Assembly (NCBI RefSeq): GCF_014904695.1
Contig: NZ_JACXXN010000019.1
Coordinates: forward strand, 1 to 64,000
Source: Nostoc sp. MG11
GTDB taxonomy: Bacteria; Cyanobacteriota; Cyanobacteriia; Cyanobacteriales; Nostocaceae
Direction: 5' to 3'
Length of the DNA: 64,000 nt
Within the stretch, counting starts at the first letter, position 1. Each line of letters starts with the position of its first letter. The notes under the pieces were generated by a model, which worked only from the letters and a program-made list of their open reading frames with translations, searched no databases and was not told the origin of the DNA. A program made the translations under genes and the position numbers. Shown here piece after piece: positions 8,614 to 18,784 of this stretch.

Positions 8614-10680
8614 TTAAAATCGCTGACCTATGCCTAAATGCACTCGGCTTTCTCCTTGGTCATTAATGCCATAGTCAGCACGGATTAAGCCCAAGGGTGA
8701 ATTTAAGCGCACTCCCGCTCCATAACCAAAACCATAACCTGGTTTACCCCTTACACCTGCTGGATCTCCTAGTACAGTATCACCAGAGCCTAAGTCTGAG
8801 GCATAATCGGCAAACAGCACACCCCCTACTATGGGCAAGATGGGGAAGCGGTATTCTGCGGAAGCTAACACATAACTGCGACCACTACCTACATTTCCAG
8901 CGTCATAACCGCGCACTGAGTTGGAACCACCCAAATTAAAGGTTTCATAGGGTGGTAGATTACCGATGACAGTTCCAGCTTGGACATTTAGGGCAAATAC
9001 TTGTGGTTGTTTGCTATTAAATAGCTGGACTGGCACATACTGACTGTAATTGGCTTTGAGGCGATTCAGAGAAATACTACCTTGACCGACAGGAACAGAT
9101 TGTTCTGTACTCAGACTTAAGACGGAACCTTGAGTTGGATTGATGGGATTATCTCGTCGGTCTTTGATGGCAGTAAAAGATACAGTAGTCAAGTCATCAA
9201 CGCCAGTTCCACTTGCAGATAAAGAATTGCTCTTAGCATCAGTTGCGGTAATATTACCTAGGCGATCGCGAATACTAGTACGGGTATAGTTAAATCCTAA
9301 AGAGGTGTCCCAATCGTCAATCGGTCTTTGGAAACTAATCCCACCACCTATTTGACCTTCGCGTACTTTGTCGCCATTAGCCAGCTTGATGTCGTCATCA
9401 AAGGTTTCGGAAATTTCTCGGTGACGAAAGCCATTCACAGTGTAACCGAAGCGATCGGGGTCAGTGGAGCGATAAGGACTGGTAAATTTGGTATCAAACT
9501 GTAAGTCTCGGCTACTTACCCCAAGATTTACAGCTAAAGTATCATTAATACCATTGACATTCTGGTCTTGATAGTTAAATGTTCCTACTAATCCTAGATC
9601 AGCATTGTAACTACCACCTAAGTTAATACCACGCGCTCCAGTTTCTTTGAGATTGTACACTAAATCAACTTTTGTCGCGTCGCCTTCGAGGGCAACATTT
9701 ACAGTTTCAAATAAGCCAGTACGATATAGCTGTTGCACGTCTTGCTTAACTACATTTTCTTGGAAGATTTGACCAGGCTTCAGCTTGAGTTGCTGTTGTA
9801 AAAAGTCTGGCTTAGTACGTCCCCCTACTGGATTACCTTTGCTATCAACGGTTTTACCCTCATCGTTGATAAAACGGAACTTGATATCGCTCACCAAGCC
9901 TTCAGCAACATTTAAGGTAAGAATTCCCTGACGGGTGGGTTTAATTGATAACACCTGTGCCAAGTTATAACCATTGTCGGCGTACCACTTGTTAATTTGT
10001 GCCACAGCTTGCTGGAGTCCAGCAGGACTGATAGTAGTTCCAATTTGAAACTGGAAACGTTCTTGGACTACTTTGTAGGTGAGTATCTTAGCACCAGAAA
10101 GTTGCAGCGATCGCACGATCACTGGTTGCACTTGATAAACTACACTCAACCCAGCAGGCGTACTACGGCTATTCACATTGGCATTAGTAAATAAACCTGT
10201 ATCTAAAATAGCCGCTACGTCTCTTTGTAGCTGGCTTTGACTGGTTTCTCCCCCCGCCTCTGTTTTAATCACCTTACGAATTATTTGCTGTAATTCCTGA
10301 CTGGCTCCCACCACTTGCACATCTGTAGCTGTAACGACTAAATCGTTGTTAGTAGTTGGGGATGCAGGTGAAACAAAAGGAGTAGGATATGAATTTTCTT
10401 TCCTTTGTTCTTTCATTCCTTTGTCTTGTGATGTTACTACTATGGAATTCTTACTAGCACTTCTTTGCACAACCACAGTATTTTGGGAAAATTGTTGTGT
10501 AACTAGACCTTCTGGAGAAGCAACCGCCTCTACTCGTGCAGGGATGTCTTCAATTACTGGCACTACTAAGTTAGATTTTTCAGTATGAGTAACAGTAGCA
10601 GGTGCAGCTATTACCTGCTGAGTGACATTACTAGCAGCTAAAGTAGCTAAAGTAAAAATTGCTGTAGAAGAAACTCGCAT
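8614..10680 (-). CDS. Omp85/BamA-family outer-membrane assembly protein
   Basis: Omp85 proteins insert beta-barrel proteins into the outer membrane. The 688 residues begin with a signal peptide (about 1-26, ending QVIAAP). A low-complexity segment follows, then POTRA domains at about 110-185, 187-265 and 266-350. A C-terminal 16-strand-type barrel (D15 family, about 355-688) ends in the expected aromatic residue (GIGQRF). FNLGGSNSVRGYDAG is the conserved barrel VRGY motif. Three POTRA domains are the cyanobacterial norm. Nostoc strains have several paralogues and which one this is cannot be told here. It is divergent from the LpxB-like gene, which fits an outer-membrane theme. Confidence 0.92.
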   Translation of the reverse strand: MRVSSTAIFTLATLAASNVTQQVIAAPATVTHTEKSNLVVPVIEDIPARVEAVASPEGLVTQQFSQNTVVVQRSASKNSIVVTSQDKGMKEQRKENSYPTPFVSPASPTTNNDLVVTATDVQVVGASQELQQIIRKVIKTEAGGETSQSQLQRDVAAILDTGLFTNANVNSRSTPAGLSVVYQVQPVIVRSLQLSGAKILTYKVVQERFQFQIGTTISPAGLQQAVAQINKWYADNGYNLAQVLSIKPTRQGILTLNVAEGLVSDIKFRFINDEGKTVDSKGNPVGGRTKPDFLQQQLKLKPGQIFQENVVKQDVQQLYRTGLFETVNVALEGDATKVDLVYNLKETGARGINLGGSYNADLGLVGTFNYQDQNVNGINDTLAVNLGVSSRDLQFDTKFTSPYRSTDPDRFGYTVNGFRHREISETFDDDIKLANGDKVREGQIGGGISFQRPIDDWDTSLGFNYTRTSIRDRLGNITATDAKSNSLSASGTGVDDLTTVSFTAIKDRRDNPINPTQGSVLSLSTEQSVPVGQGSISLNRLKANYSQYVPVQLFNSKQPQVFALNVQAGTVIGNLPPYETFNLGGSNSVRGYDAGNVGSGRSYVLASAEYRFPILPIVGGVLFADYASDLGSGDTVLGDPAGVRGKPGYGFGYGAGVRLNSPLGLIRADYGINDQGESRVHLGIGQRF

Positions 10681-11071
10681 AATATTTAACTTAATTAACT
10701 GGGAGTTAGTGATAGAGAGGTTATGAAATGGGGACTAGCCCTTTCAATATGGGTATAAATCCCAAAAAAATTTCCCAAAATTTGGGCTTTTTACCTTTAT
10801 GTCTTAGTGGTTATAAAGTTTTTTAACCACAAAGGCACTAAGACACAAAGAAAAATACAGTACACCCGAAAGGGCTAGGAATGTTGATAATATCAACTTC
10901 CAGCGGCTTTGCCGATTTGTATTTTCATTGATCCCTTTGCCCAAACTGACAGTTAATTGTGATTTTTTGTTTCGTGTCAGTAAATGCCTGACTGTGTGAC
11001 TATTTATAACATCACATTTAATATTACGGTCAGCATCATTTTGATAACTACAATACTTACTGCGAGGTTCT
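10681..11071. other. Divergent intergenic region between omp85 and the LpxB-related gene
   Basis: These 391 bases should hold both promoters. They also hold a dispersed inverted repeat (10795-10850) and a short palindrome cccaaaatttggg followed by ctttttacc (10774-10791). No protein-coding segment is supported. Confidence 0.5.
10795..10850. repeat. Dispersed inverted repeat, copy 1
   Basis: The right arm aaccacaaaggcactaagac (10825-10844, continuing acaaag) is identical to that of the copy at 40135-40160. The left arm (10795-10812) is a shortened, imperfect complement. The element can form a stem-loop. Sequences of this type are scattered through many cyanobacterial genomes. Confidence 0.7.
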
Positions 11072-12433
11072 ATGAGTGATTTATCCCAGTTATCTTCAGC
11101 TTCTCATCCCCAAGCTTCAATTTCTCGTCTACGGTTGCTTGTTTTAAGCAATGGTCATGGGGAGGATATGATTGCAGTCCGCATTTTGCAGGAACTCCAG
11201 CAACAACCAAACCCACCAGATATCTTTGCTTTACCTCTGGTGGGTGAAGGACACGCTTACCAACAGTTGAATATTCCACTTATAGGTTCAGTACGCACTA
11301 TGCCTTCTGGTGGCTTTGTTTATATGGATGGACGCCAATTGATGCGAGATGTGCGTGGTGGTTTGCTGCAACTGACTTTCACCCAGATTAAAGCTATGCG
11401 CCGCTGGGTGAGTTCCCAAAAGAAATTAGGTAATAAGAGAGCTATTTTAGCTGTGGGAGACATTGTACCACTGTTATTTGCAACTTTGAGTGGCGCTAAG
11501 TACGCTTTTGTCGGTACAGCGAAATCAGAATATTACGTGCGTGATGAAGTTGGATTATTACCACGACAATCAAAAGCTGCGCGTTGGGAAAACTTTTCCG
11601 GTTCAGTTTACCATCCTTGGGAACGTTGGTTGATGAGTCGCCGCCGTTGTAAAGCGGTGTTTCCCAGAGATGCGCTGACGGCAGAAACATTAAAACAATG
11701 GCCAATTCCAGCTTTTAATTTGGGTAATCCGATGATGGATGGTTTAGAACCGACGTTTCCATCCCAACAATTTTATAGTCATGATACGCAAAAAGAAAAA
11801 GTACGACCACTAGTTGTAACTCTGCTCCCAGGTTCACGCCCGCCGGAGGCATATACTAATTGGGAGAAAATTATGATTGCGGTGTCTGCATTGATGGCAG
11901 GTTTGCGCGAGAAAGATTCAGTGTTTTATGCTTCTGGTACGGTAGTATTTTTAGGTGCGATCGCACCTGGTTTAGATTGCAATATTCTCGCCCAAGATGT
12001 TAATTCTCAAGGTTGGCAATCTGACTTGCAATCACCCATTCAACTCCCCGATTCTAATACTTTAATCTTTAAGCAAAGAAACGCATATTTGTTACTGACA
12101 CAAAAAGCATATAACGATTGCTTGCATTTGGGGGATTTGGCGATCGCAATGGCAGGTACAGCTACAGAACAATTCATTGGTTTAGGAAAACCTGCGATCG
12201 CTATTCCCGGTGATGGACCTCAATACAACCCTAACTTTGCTGAAGCTCAAAGTCGCCTTTTAGGAGCATCTTTAATTTTAGTCGAGCAGCCAGAAAAAGT
12301 TGCAAAGGCGGTACATTCGTTGTTTAAAGATCCCGACATCTTGCAAACTATCGCCGAAAATGGTATTCAACGCATGGGAAAGCCGGGAGCAGCACAACGT
12401 ATTGCTAATTGCTTACAGGAGCTATTGGGTTAA
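11072..12433 (+). CDS. Lipid-A-disaccharide synthase-related protein
   Basis: The 453 residues resemble LpxB-type glycosyltransferases and match the conserved cyanobacterial family annotated as lipid-A-disaccharide synthase-related. The N-terminal half has LSNGHGEDMIA and PLVGEGHAYQ. The C-terminal half has the nucleotide-sugar side segments LLPGSRPPEAY, AIAMAGTATEQFIGLGKPA and GDGPQYNPNFAEAQ. True LpxB makes the lipid A disaccharide from UDP-diacylglucosamine; whether this relative does so is unknown. The gene is divergent from omp85, consistent with an envelope role. The ATG at 11072 is preceded by GAGG at 11064-11067. Confidence 0.85.
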   Translation: MSDLSQLSSASHPQASISRLRLLVLSNGHGEDMIAVRILQELQQQPNPPDIFALPLVGEGHAYQQLNIPLIGSVRTMPSGGFVYMDGRQLMRDVRGGLLQLTFTQIKAMRRWVSSQKKLGNKRAILAVGDIVPLLFATLSGAKYAFVGTAKSEYYVRDEVGLLPRQSKAARWENFSGSVYHPWERWLMSRRRCKAVFPRDALTAETLKQWPIPAFNLGNPMMDGLEPTFPSQQFYSHDTQKEKVRPLVVTLLPGSRPPEAYTNWEKIMIAVSALMAGLREKDSVFYASGTVVFLGAIAPGLDCNILAQDVNSQGWQSDLQSPIQLPDSNTLIFKQRNAYLLLTQKAYNDCLHLGDLAIAMAGTATEQFIGLGKPAIAIPGDGPQYNPNFAEAQSRLLGASLILVEQPEKVAKAVHSLFKDPDILQTIAENGIQRMGKPGAAQRIANCLQELLG

Positions 12434-12579
12434 GCTTATTCCCCATTCAAAGTACGTGAGATTTAACTTTATGTCGCCAATACTAACACCAACATAGTAT
12501 TTTTTTTATGCCCAATTCCGTAACTCCTGTCTCTTGACTCCTCTATTGGCAACCAATACAAGCTAAATACATCTCTATA

Positions 12580-13302
12580 TTACGCCACTAATCCAGAACG
12601 CAGAGCGCGAACAGCAGCTTGGGTACGGTCATCAGCACATAGTTTATTTAGAATATTGCGAACATGGGTCTTGACTGTACCAACTGTAATGTAGAGTTTC
12701 TCAGCAATTTGTCCATTGCTACATCCAGCCACAATCAACTCAAGGATTTCTAGTTCTCGTTGAGTCAGAGGGTAGGTTTCCAAAACTTGTTCATATTCAG
12801 TCGCTAGTGCTTCAATTTTGACAGTCTTAGGCTTATCAGTTGATTGGCTTTCTCCTGGAAAACCTTGCCGCATTTTCTGCAACACCACGTTAGCAATTGC
12901 AGGATCAATCCAGGAGTTACCGCCGTGAGTTGCTTGTATTGCCTCTGTTAATTTACTGATACTTGTCTCTTTCATGTAATAAGAATCTGCTCCTGCTGCG
13001 AAAGCAGCAAGTACCGCATCTTCTGTATGATCCATTGTGAGGATGAGAATCTTTGTTGTTGATTGCCCAGTTTCAGCTTGGTAGCGCTTAAACTTCCGGG
13101 TGAGTTCAATGCCATCCATGTCGGGCAAGCCAATATCTACAACCGCCACGTCTGGCTTAGCCGTTTCTAACAGTTTTAGTCCTTGAGTGGCATTTGCTGC
13201 TTCACCAATCACCCTCAATCCACTGTGAGACTGTAATGCAGCTCGTAGTCCCATTCTTGTTAAGTCATGATCTTCAATCAAAAGAATGCTAATCTCACTC
13301 AT
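12580..13302 (-). CDS. NarL/FixJ-type response regulator
   Basis: This DNA-binding response regulator (240 residues from the preferred start) has an N-terminal receiver domain with the acidic pair in IEDHD (residues 10-12), phosphoacceptor D56 (VVDIGLP) and a conserved lysine in YYMKE. A LuxR-type helix-turn-helix follows near 170-235 (LTQRELEILELI, GTVKTHVRNILNKL). The frame stays open to a TTG at 13338. The ATG at 13302 is preferred because homologous receivers begin at about this point (MSEISILLIEDHD). The gene opens the signalling island; its partner kinase may be one of those at 14.9-22.2 kb, but no partner is in the same operon. Confidence 0.92.
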   Translation of the reverse strand: MSEISILLIEDHDLTRMGLRAALQSHSGLRVIGEAANATQGLKLLETAKPDVAVVDIGLPDMDGIELTRKFKRYQAETGQSTTKILILTMDHTEDAVLAAFAAGADSYYMKETSISKLTEAIQATHGGNSWIDPAIANVVLQKMRQGFPGESQSTDKPKTVKIEALATEYEQVLETYPLTQRELEILELIVAGCSNGQIAEKLYITVGTVKTHVRNILNKLCADDRTQAAVRALRSGLVA

Positions 13303-13622
13303 TGCTACACTCACTCTTTCGTTATTTGCATCTTTCAAAGTATTGACCTTTTGTAAGCGCTACTTCTTATTTTCCCAAACCAAAGATAGATGATATTTTC
13401 ACAAGCTTGCATCCACCGATAGAAATAATAAATATACTGTTTTTTTATATTTAGATAGAGCATAAATCTAGCTGAAGGTATATGGATACTTACACAAAAA
13501 CTATGAAATATTGAGACGAACGCCAAATTTCTGCCTCTTGCTCAAAATTTAGCCATCGTTTCCAATGTTTCATTAGTTATTTTCTATTATTTTGTACAAA
13601 GCTTTGAAAAAGGCTTACAACA

Positions 13623-14279
13623 ATGGATAAGTTAGGACAGGTCGAAGCTTTAAAAAGAATTGAGCGATGCTTTCAAGCTGTTTTTGACCATAGCTCTGGA
13701 TTCATCGGACTCATGAGACCGACTTACGTCCTAATTGAAATAAATCAAACGGTATTAGAATTTAGTAGACTTAGCAGCAGTGAGACAACCCGTTCTTCCT
13801 TGGCTGAAGCTGGGTGGTGGACAATTTTAAAACAGACTCAGACGCAACTACGAAGGAAGATCGCTCATCCAGCATTGAAAGAGTTTATCTGTTGCAAAGT
13901 CAATGTCTTGGAGGACTATGATACAACCGCAACGCTCAATTTTTATGTTAAATCGATCAATAATCAAAGTGAGCAAGTAATATTTTTTGTCCTTGGAAGT
14001 TGTGATATTACTGATAACAGCCTTACTGTAAGTGATATTGTCTTATTGCAGCTAAAAAATATTGGTATTAATGTCACTTATGTGACGGGAGTATCTTTGG
14101 CTAATAAAGTTGCTAGCTACATAGCTGAACTTTATTCTAGCACACTCACAAGGAATAGAGCAGACTTAAAACTATACGTCAATAATGATACAGATAGTAC
14201 TCCTGGATATTACCAAGAGGTAGTTCTAATCTTCCCAATGGTAGCTAGCGATCGCCAGAAAAACACTGGCACAAGTTAG
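13623..14279 (+). CDS. PAS-domain protein
   Basis: This 218-residue protein has a PAS-like N-terminal domain at about residues 10-130 (CFQAVFDHSSGFIGLM, then EINQTVLEFSRLS). Sensors commonly use this fold to detect ligands, redox state or light. The C-terminal 80 residues show no recognisable output domain and no histidine kinase box. It is followed immediately by a fragment that reads as the end of a histidine kinase, so this gene may be the sensory half of a kinase whose catalytic part has been lost. Located among two-component genes. Confidence 0.65.
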   Translation: MDKLGQVEALKRIERCFQAVFDHSSGFIGLMRPTYVLIEINQTVLEFSRLSSSETTRSSLAEAGWWTILKQTQTQLRRKIAHPALKEFICCKVNVLEDYDTTATLNFYVKSINNQSEQVIFFVLGSCDITDNSLTVSDIVLLQLKNIGINVTYVTGVSLANKVASYIAELYSSTLTRNRADLKLYVNNDTDSTPGYYQEVVLIFPMVASDRQKNTGTS

Positions 14280-14414
14280 GTGATCGTTAGGAAAATTGTT
14301 AAGACACAAGGAGGTACGATTACTTCAGATTCACAAGTAGATACAGGAAACATTTTTTATTTACCTGGTTTAAGCAATCTGAGGGCTAAAATTGCTCAAG
14401 CTTATGGTGCATGA
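14280..14414 (+). pseudogene. Remnant of a histidine kinase C-terminus
   Basis: An open stretch of 44 codons directly after the PAS gene reads KIVKTQGGTI then a SQVDTGNIFYL segment. This matches the end of the histidine-kinase ATPase domain (KIVxxxGGxI..SxxxxGxxFxFxLP), but nothing upstream encodes the rest of that domain. It is best explained as the tail of a kinase whose middle has been deleted. A GTG at 14280 could start it, but a functional peptide is unlikely. Confidence 0.5.
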
Positions 14415-14856
14415 TGTTTATGTGCAACTCTCACTAATGACTGAGGACGGGCGCTTACTCACTCATTTACAATTGTGTTGAAGCTTAATAAAGTATTTTA
14501 TTTTACTTTATATTAGCTCTGTCTGTCTCAACAGATAAGTCATTTTCAGTTTGTTAGTTGCTAACTATTTTAGAGCCATTGGTGATAACCATGATGTAAA
14601 CACAACCTCAAGTCAGGAGCGAAATCTAGTTCAAAATTACAACTTAAATGTTGCTTAATTTATATTCAAGAATTTGATCTCTCCTAACTTTATTAAGAGT
14701 AAAACAGTGCTAAAAAAGTGTAGGATCTTTAGAAAAATACCTTAGTTAATGAAAATCCAGATTTTGGATGTCCGAAATCCGAAATTCTTTAGTTGCATAA
14801 TCTAAAAAGAGAAATGTTATACATCAATCTATTTTTGGCAGCGAAAATAAAAACCG
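14415..14856. other. Intergenic region upstream of the first hybrid kinase
   Basis: These 442 AT-rich bases show no ORF, RNA or repeat that can be supported. They presumably hold the promoter of the kinase pair that follows. Confidence 0.4.
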
Positions 14857-16185
14857 ATGGAACAGATCCTGAGAATTCTGGTTGTAGACGATGACGAAGT
14901 AGACCGCATGGCAGTACGTCGTGCCCTGATGAAAGCAGGTGTTGAGATGGAACTGTCTGAGGTAGGTGATGGCAATAATGCGATCGCTGCCTTAAAAAAT
15001 GCTGTCTACGACTGCGTTTTCCTCGACTATCGTTTACCAGACCAGGATGGATTAACCCTAATCCAACAGCTACGTTCTTCGGAAATTAAAGTTCCTTTAG
15101 TAGTTTTAACTGGTCAAGGAGATGAACAAATTGCTGTCCAATTGATCAAAGCTGGTGCTACAGACTATCTCTCCAAGTCCAGAATATCATCAGAAACGCT
15201 GGCACAAGTTTTACGGAATGCTATTCGAGTCTATCGTGCTGAAATGCAGACAGCTTTAGCAAACCAGCATCTTAGGGAAAGTCATGAACAACTTATTCGT
15301 AAGAACCAAGAACTAGAGAGACAACGACAACAAATTCAATTGCAAAACTTGAAGCTATTGGAGGCATCACGGCTCAAATCACAGTTCTTAGCAACCATAT
15401 CTCATGAATTGAGAACTCCAATGAATGCGATCATTGGTTTTTCGCAAATATTATTGCGTCCTAAGTTTGGTCAATTGACGCACCAGCAAACAGACATGGC
15501 GGAGCGTATCTTAAATAATGGCAAGCATTTGCTGATGCTGCTCAATGAAGTTCTCGACTTTTCCAAACTGGAGGCAGGACGATTAGAATTCAAACCGGAA
15601 ATATTTGATGTATTAAAGGTCATAAATACGACCGTATCTGAAATGCGTTCCCTAGCTGAGGCAAAAAAGTTGTCTTTGCTAGTGCAAACAGATCTGCAAA
15701 ATCCATTGCTATTTAATGACCCAGTTCGTGTTAGACAGATTTTAATTAACCTGCTCTCCAACGCGATTAAATTTACGGATTCTGGCTGTATTTGGGTTGA
15801 GCTTAAAGAACTCGCTGGAAATAGAGTAGAAATTTCTGTTCGAGATACAGGCATAGGTATAGCTCCCAGAGATTTCACACATATTTTTGAAGCATTCCGG
15901 CAAGTCGATCAAAGTATAACGCGTAAATATCCTGGTACTGGTTTGGGTTTGGCAATTATAGATTCGCTGGTGCGAATGATGAGCGGAAAAATTTTTCTCG
16001 AAAGTCAGCTGGGGGTTGGTTCAATGTTTAGAATTGAATTGCCACGTCAAGTAGCATTATCAAGAGCGGTAGATGCTCCAACTCTAAACTTGGATAGCAA
16101 CGAGATTTTTTGCTCTGCCAAAAATCCTCATCAATCACCTTCTCAATTCAGTAAAGCATCAATGGGATATCCCAACCTCAAATAA
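14857..16185 (+). CDS. Receiver-histidine kinase hybrid
   Basis: The 442 residues are ordered as follows. The receiver domain (5-122) has DDDE at 11-14, phosphoacceptor D57 in FLDYRLP and K107. A coiled-coil segment spans about 130-172. The HisKA dimerisation domain has the phospho-accepting H183 (ISHELRTPMNAIIGFSQ). The HATPase domain has an N box NLLSNAIKF and G boxes DTGIGIAP and GTGLGLAI. There is no membrane helix, so the kinase is cytoplasmic and takes its signal from phosphorylation of its own receiver. It is followed 37 bp downstream by a second kinase of the same class, suggesting an operon. Confidence 0.93.
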   Translation: MEQILRILVVDDDEVDRMAVRRALMKAGVEMELSEVGDGNNAIAALKNAVYDCVFLDYRLPDQDGLTLIQQLRSSEIKVPLVVLTGQGDEQIAVQLIKAGATDYLSKSRISSETLAQVLRNAIRVYRAEMQTALANQHLRESHEQLIRKNQELERQRQQIQLQNLKLLEASRLKSQFLATISHELRTPMNAIIGFSQILLRPKFGQLTHQQTDMAERILNNGKHLLMLLNEVLDFSKLEAGRLEFKPEIFDVLKVINTTVSEMRSLAEAKKLSLLVQTDLQNPLLFNDPVRVRQILINLLSNAIKFTDSGCIWVELKELAGNRVEISVRDTGIGIAPRDFTHIFEAFRQVDQSITRKYPGTGLGLAIIDSLVRMMSGKIFLESQLGVGSMFRIELPRQVALSRAVDAPTLNLDSNEIFCSAKNPHQSPSQFSKASMGYPNLK

Positions 16186-16222
16186 TAAATTAATTACAAA
16201 AAGTTAAAAAAGTGGATAAATC

Positions 16223-17344
16223 ATGTCTGTTGTGGAAAATTTTAAAATAGACCGTATCCTCGCTGTTGATGATACTCGCGATAATCTCATTTTGGTTCAA
16301 ACAATTTTAGAGAGTGAAGGGTATGAAATTGACTTAGTTTCAGATGGTATGAAAGCTTTACAGCAAGTTGAAAAATCTCCACCTGACTTGATTCTGCTAG
16401 ATGTAATGATGCCGGGAATGGATGGTTATGAAGTAACACGTCGCATTCGTAATAATCCTGCTCTTGCCTATATTCCTATTTTGCTGATTACTGCCTTTCA
16501 CGAATCTAGCGTTGTTGAAGGTTTGGATGCTGGTGCTGACGATTTTATTCGGAAACCATTTGATACTGATGAACTACTGGCAAGGGTGCGATCGCTACTA
16601 CGCCTCAAACATAGTCTTGACGAACAACGCAAGATGGCACGCCAGCGGGAAGACTTTGTTTCCCGTCTGACTCACGATTTGCGAACTCCCCTAGTAGCCG
16701 CTGATCGCATGTTGAATTTGTTTGAGTTGGAAACCTTCTGCAAGATTTCGCCAGAAATGAAACAGGCGATCGCAGTTATGATTCGCAGTAATCAAAACTT
16801 AATGCAAATGGTAAACACCTTGCTAGAAGTCTATCGCTTCGAGGCGGGCAAAAAAACATTAAATTACGAGAGTTGCAATCTTCGGGAAATCGCTCAAGAA
16901 GTTGTTAGCGAACTCAGTCCTCTAACTAGTGAAAAAGGTTTAACTCTGAAAATAGAGACTCGTGAATTAGAGTCACTAAACAAAAATGCTGGTGTGGTTA
17001 TGGGCGATCGCTTAGAACTGCGGCGGGTTTTAAACAACTTAATCGCAAATGCCATCAAATTTACAGATACAGGAGGCATAACAATCCGCATTTCTGAATC
17101 AGCTACTCCTGAGAAACCAGATTCGGTAAAAATTGAAGTAGAAGATAGCGGATATGGAATTGCGCCAGAAGACCAAGCAACAGTTTTCGAGCGATTTCGT
17201 CAAGGCAGAAATAAACGCTCCGGTAGTGGCTTAGGACTACATCTCTCGCGCCGAATTGTGGAAGCGCATGATGGAACAATCGAAGTGACTTCTGAACTAG
17301 GTAAAGGTAGTTTATTCACCGTACAAATACCTAAGCACACTTGA
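16223..17344 (+). CDS. Receiver-histidine kinase hybrid
   Basis: A soluble 373-residue protein of the same plan as its upstream neighbour. The receiver domain has D60 (LLDVMMPGMDGYE) and K111 (RKPF). HisKA has H151 in LTHDLRTPLVAADR. HATPase shows NLIANAIKF, DSGYGIAP and GSGLGLHLS. The H-box form HDLRTPL differs from the HELRTPM of the preceding kinase, so the two are not recent duplicates of each other. It probably works with that kinase in a phosphorelay; the direction of flow cannot be read from sequence. Confidence 0.93.
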   Translation: MSVVENFKIDRILAVDDTRDNLILVQTILESEGYEIDLVSDGMKALQQVEKSPPDLILLDVMMPGMDGYEVTRRIRNNPALAYIPILLITAFHESSVVEGLDAGADDFIRKPFDTDELLARVRSLLRLKHSLDEQRKMARQREDFVSRLTHDLRTPLVAADRMLNLFELETFCKISPEMKQAIAVMIRSNQNLMQMVNTLLEVYRFEAGKKTLNYESCNLREIAQEVVSELSPLTSEKGLTLKIETRELESLNKNAGVVMGDRLELRRVLNNLIANAIKFTDTGGITIRISESATPEKPDSVKIEVEDSGYGIAPEDQATVFERFRQGRNKRSGSGLGLHLSRRIVEAHDGTIEVTSELGKGSLFTVQIPKHT

Positions 17345-17382
17345 GTTCTTATTCTTCATAAGTATTATCTTGGTCGGATCTA

Positions 17383-17838
17383 TTAATCCTGGCAAAGCTC
17401 AAGAGCAGAGTGAAAATCAAATTTTCCGCAAAGCACACGGCGAATTATTGCTTCTAAATCTTCAATCATGTATGGTTTGCTGATGTAGTCATTGAAACCT
17501 GCCTTGAGAATACGCTCTCGATCTTCCTTGCTAGCTAAAGCTGTAACTGCGATTACTGGAATTTTACAAGTTAAGGGTTCTTCCTTGAGATAACGCACAA
17601 CATCGATACCACTGTGACCTGGTAACAAAATATCCAACAAGATCAAGTCTGGCTGATACTCTTTAGCCACCAGTACAGTCGCTAAACTGTCTGCTTGACA
17701 AATGAATCTACAGCCAAGTGACTCAAGGGCATAACTAATCAGCAGTAGACTATCGTCATGATCTTCCACTGCCAAAATCAAAGGCTGCTGAGAGCTTTGC
17801 TTCTTTTCATCACTCATGAATGAATGTGTCAGATACAT
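17383..17838 (-). CDS. Single-domain response regulator
   Basis: This 151-residue protein consists of one receiver domain with EDHDD (25-29), phosphoacceptor D69 (LLDILLPGHSG), a conserved threonine (AVTALAS) and lysine (SKPYM). It has no DNA-binding or enzymatic output. It could act as a phosphate shuttle or by protein contact, like CheY or PatA-type receivers. The real start may be the internal ATG eight codons in (MSDEKK). It is convergent with the preceding kinase gene. Confidence 0.9.
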   Translation of the reverse strand: MYLTHSFMSDEKKQSSQQPLILAVEDHDDSLLLISYALESLGCRFICQADSLATVLVAKEYQPDLILLDILLPGHSGIDVVRYLKEEPLTCKIPVIAVTALASKEDRERILKAGFNDYISKPYMIEDLEAIIRRVLCGKFDFHSALELCQD

Positions 17839-18784
17839 CTCTTCTCCAGAAGATTATATTGCGATTCATCGTTTTTCTTCATAGAACAGATGAAGCATCC
17901 TGCGAGCGATGGGATAGCGCTCACTCAAGATTAGTTCGTGTTTCGCTTTCACCCAGTTGATAATTCTTGCCCACGTAAGACACGTTAAGGAAAGAAAACC
18001 TTAACCTGAGAGGTTTAGCAGATACTTTTTGATTATACGCAAAATTACAGAATATTTTCTTAAGAACTTCATAATAACTTTATGGATAAAAATTAAATAA
18101 TTGTGACAGTGTATCTTCGTAGAAGTTAAAAATACACAGCCATGAGTATTAAAAACTAGATAATGTTAGATTCCGTACTTTTGTGTGCGTGAACAATTAG
18201 ATTCCCGACTTCTTAGAGAAGTCGGGAATCTGATTTTAAACATCAGTTGGATGCCATTTCTTGCTTAATTTACGCTTTAATATATCGGTTTTTAGAAAAT
18301 TTTAGTCTGAAATTGTTGCTGTTGCAAGATTTTCTGGGAACTATAGAGTTGTAAAATCCGAAAATTGTCATGCAATTCCGAACTGTTGTTTTCAAAGTTT
18401 ATGACTGTACCTCATCCACTCTATCAGCCTACAAAGTTGCAAAAGTTAACCCAATGGTGTTAAGGAACCCAGAGAACACACCTTAGAATTCAAGGACTAG
18501 AAATTTTACTACAGATAACAGATGGTAATCTAGCTGCGATCGCTGGGTGGATAGTGAATAAGCAACAGGAAATTGAATTCATCAAAATTGGTGGTATTCA
18601 AAAGTATGTGTCTTTGCTCAACTTCAAGAGGTGAATTGGTCAGTCGCTTGAGTAATTCCTTGGAAAAGGACGGAAATTAAACTGAAATTACTACATCTCA
18701 TAGTCTGATTAGTGATGTAACTGTAAATAACAATGATCAGATCACTATAATTTCAAGCATTTTTAAATATGAATTATCAAATAC
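17839..18784. other. Long intergenic region in the signalling island
   Basis: About 950 bases hold no supported gene. A perfect 15-bp palindrome lies at 18199-18231. A stretch at 18500-18632 (+) is open but has no start, ribosome site or recognisable homology. The rest is AT-rich. Confidence 0.4.
18199..18231. repeat. Perfect 15-bp palindromic hairpin
   Basis: agattcccgacttct (18199-18213) and agaagtcgggaatct (18217-18231) pair completely around a 3-nt loop, followed by gattttaaa. The GACTTCT/AGAAGTC dyad is of a type often scattered in Nostocales genomes. It could also act as a bidirectional terminator, although no gene ends nearby. Confidence 0.7.

Noticed and set aside
18500-18632. Open stretch of about 44 codons in the signalling island gap
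   Set aside because: No start codon with a ribosome site and no motif; short open runs are expected by chance.
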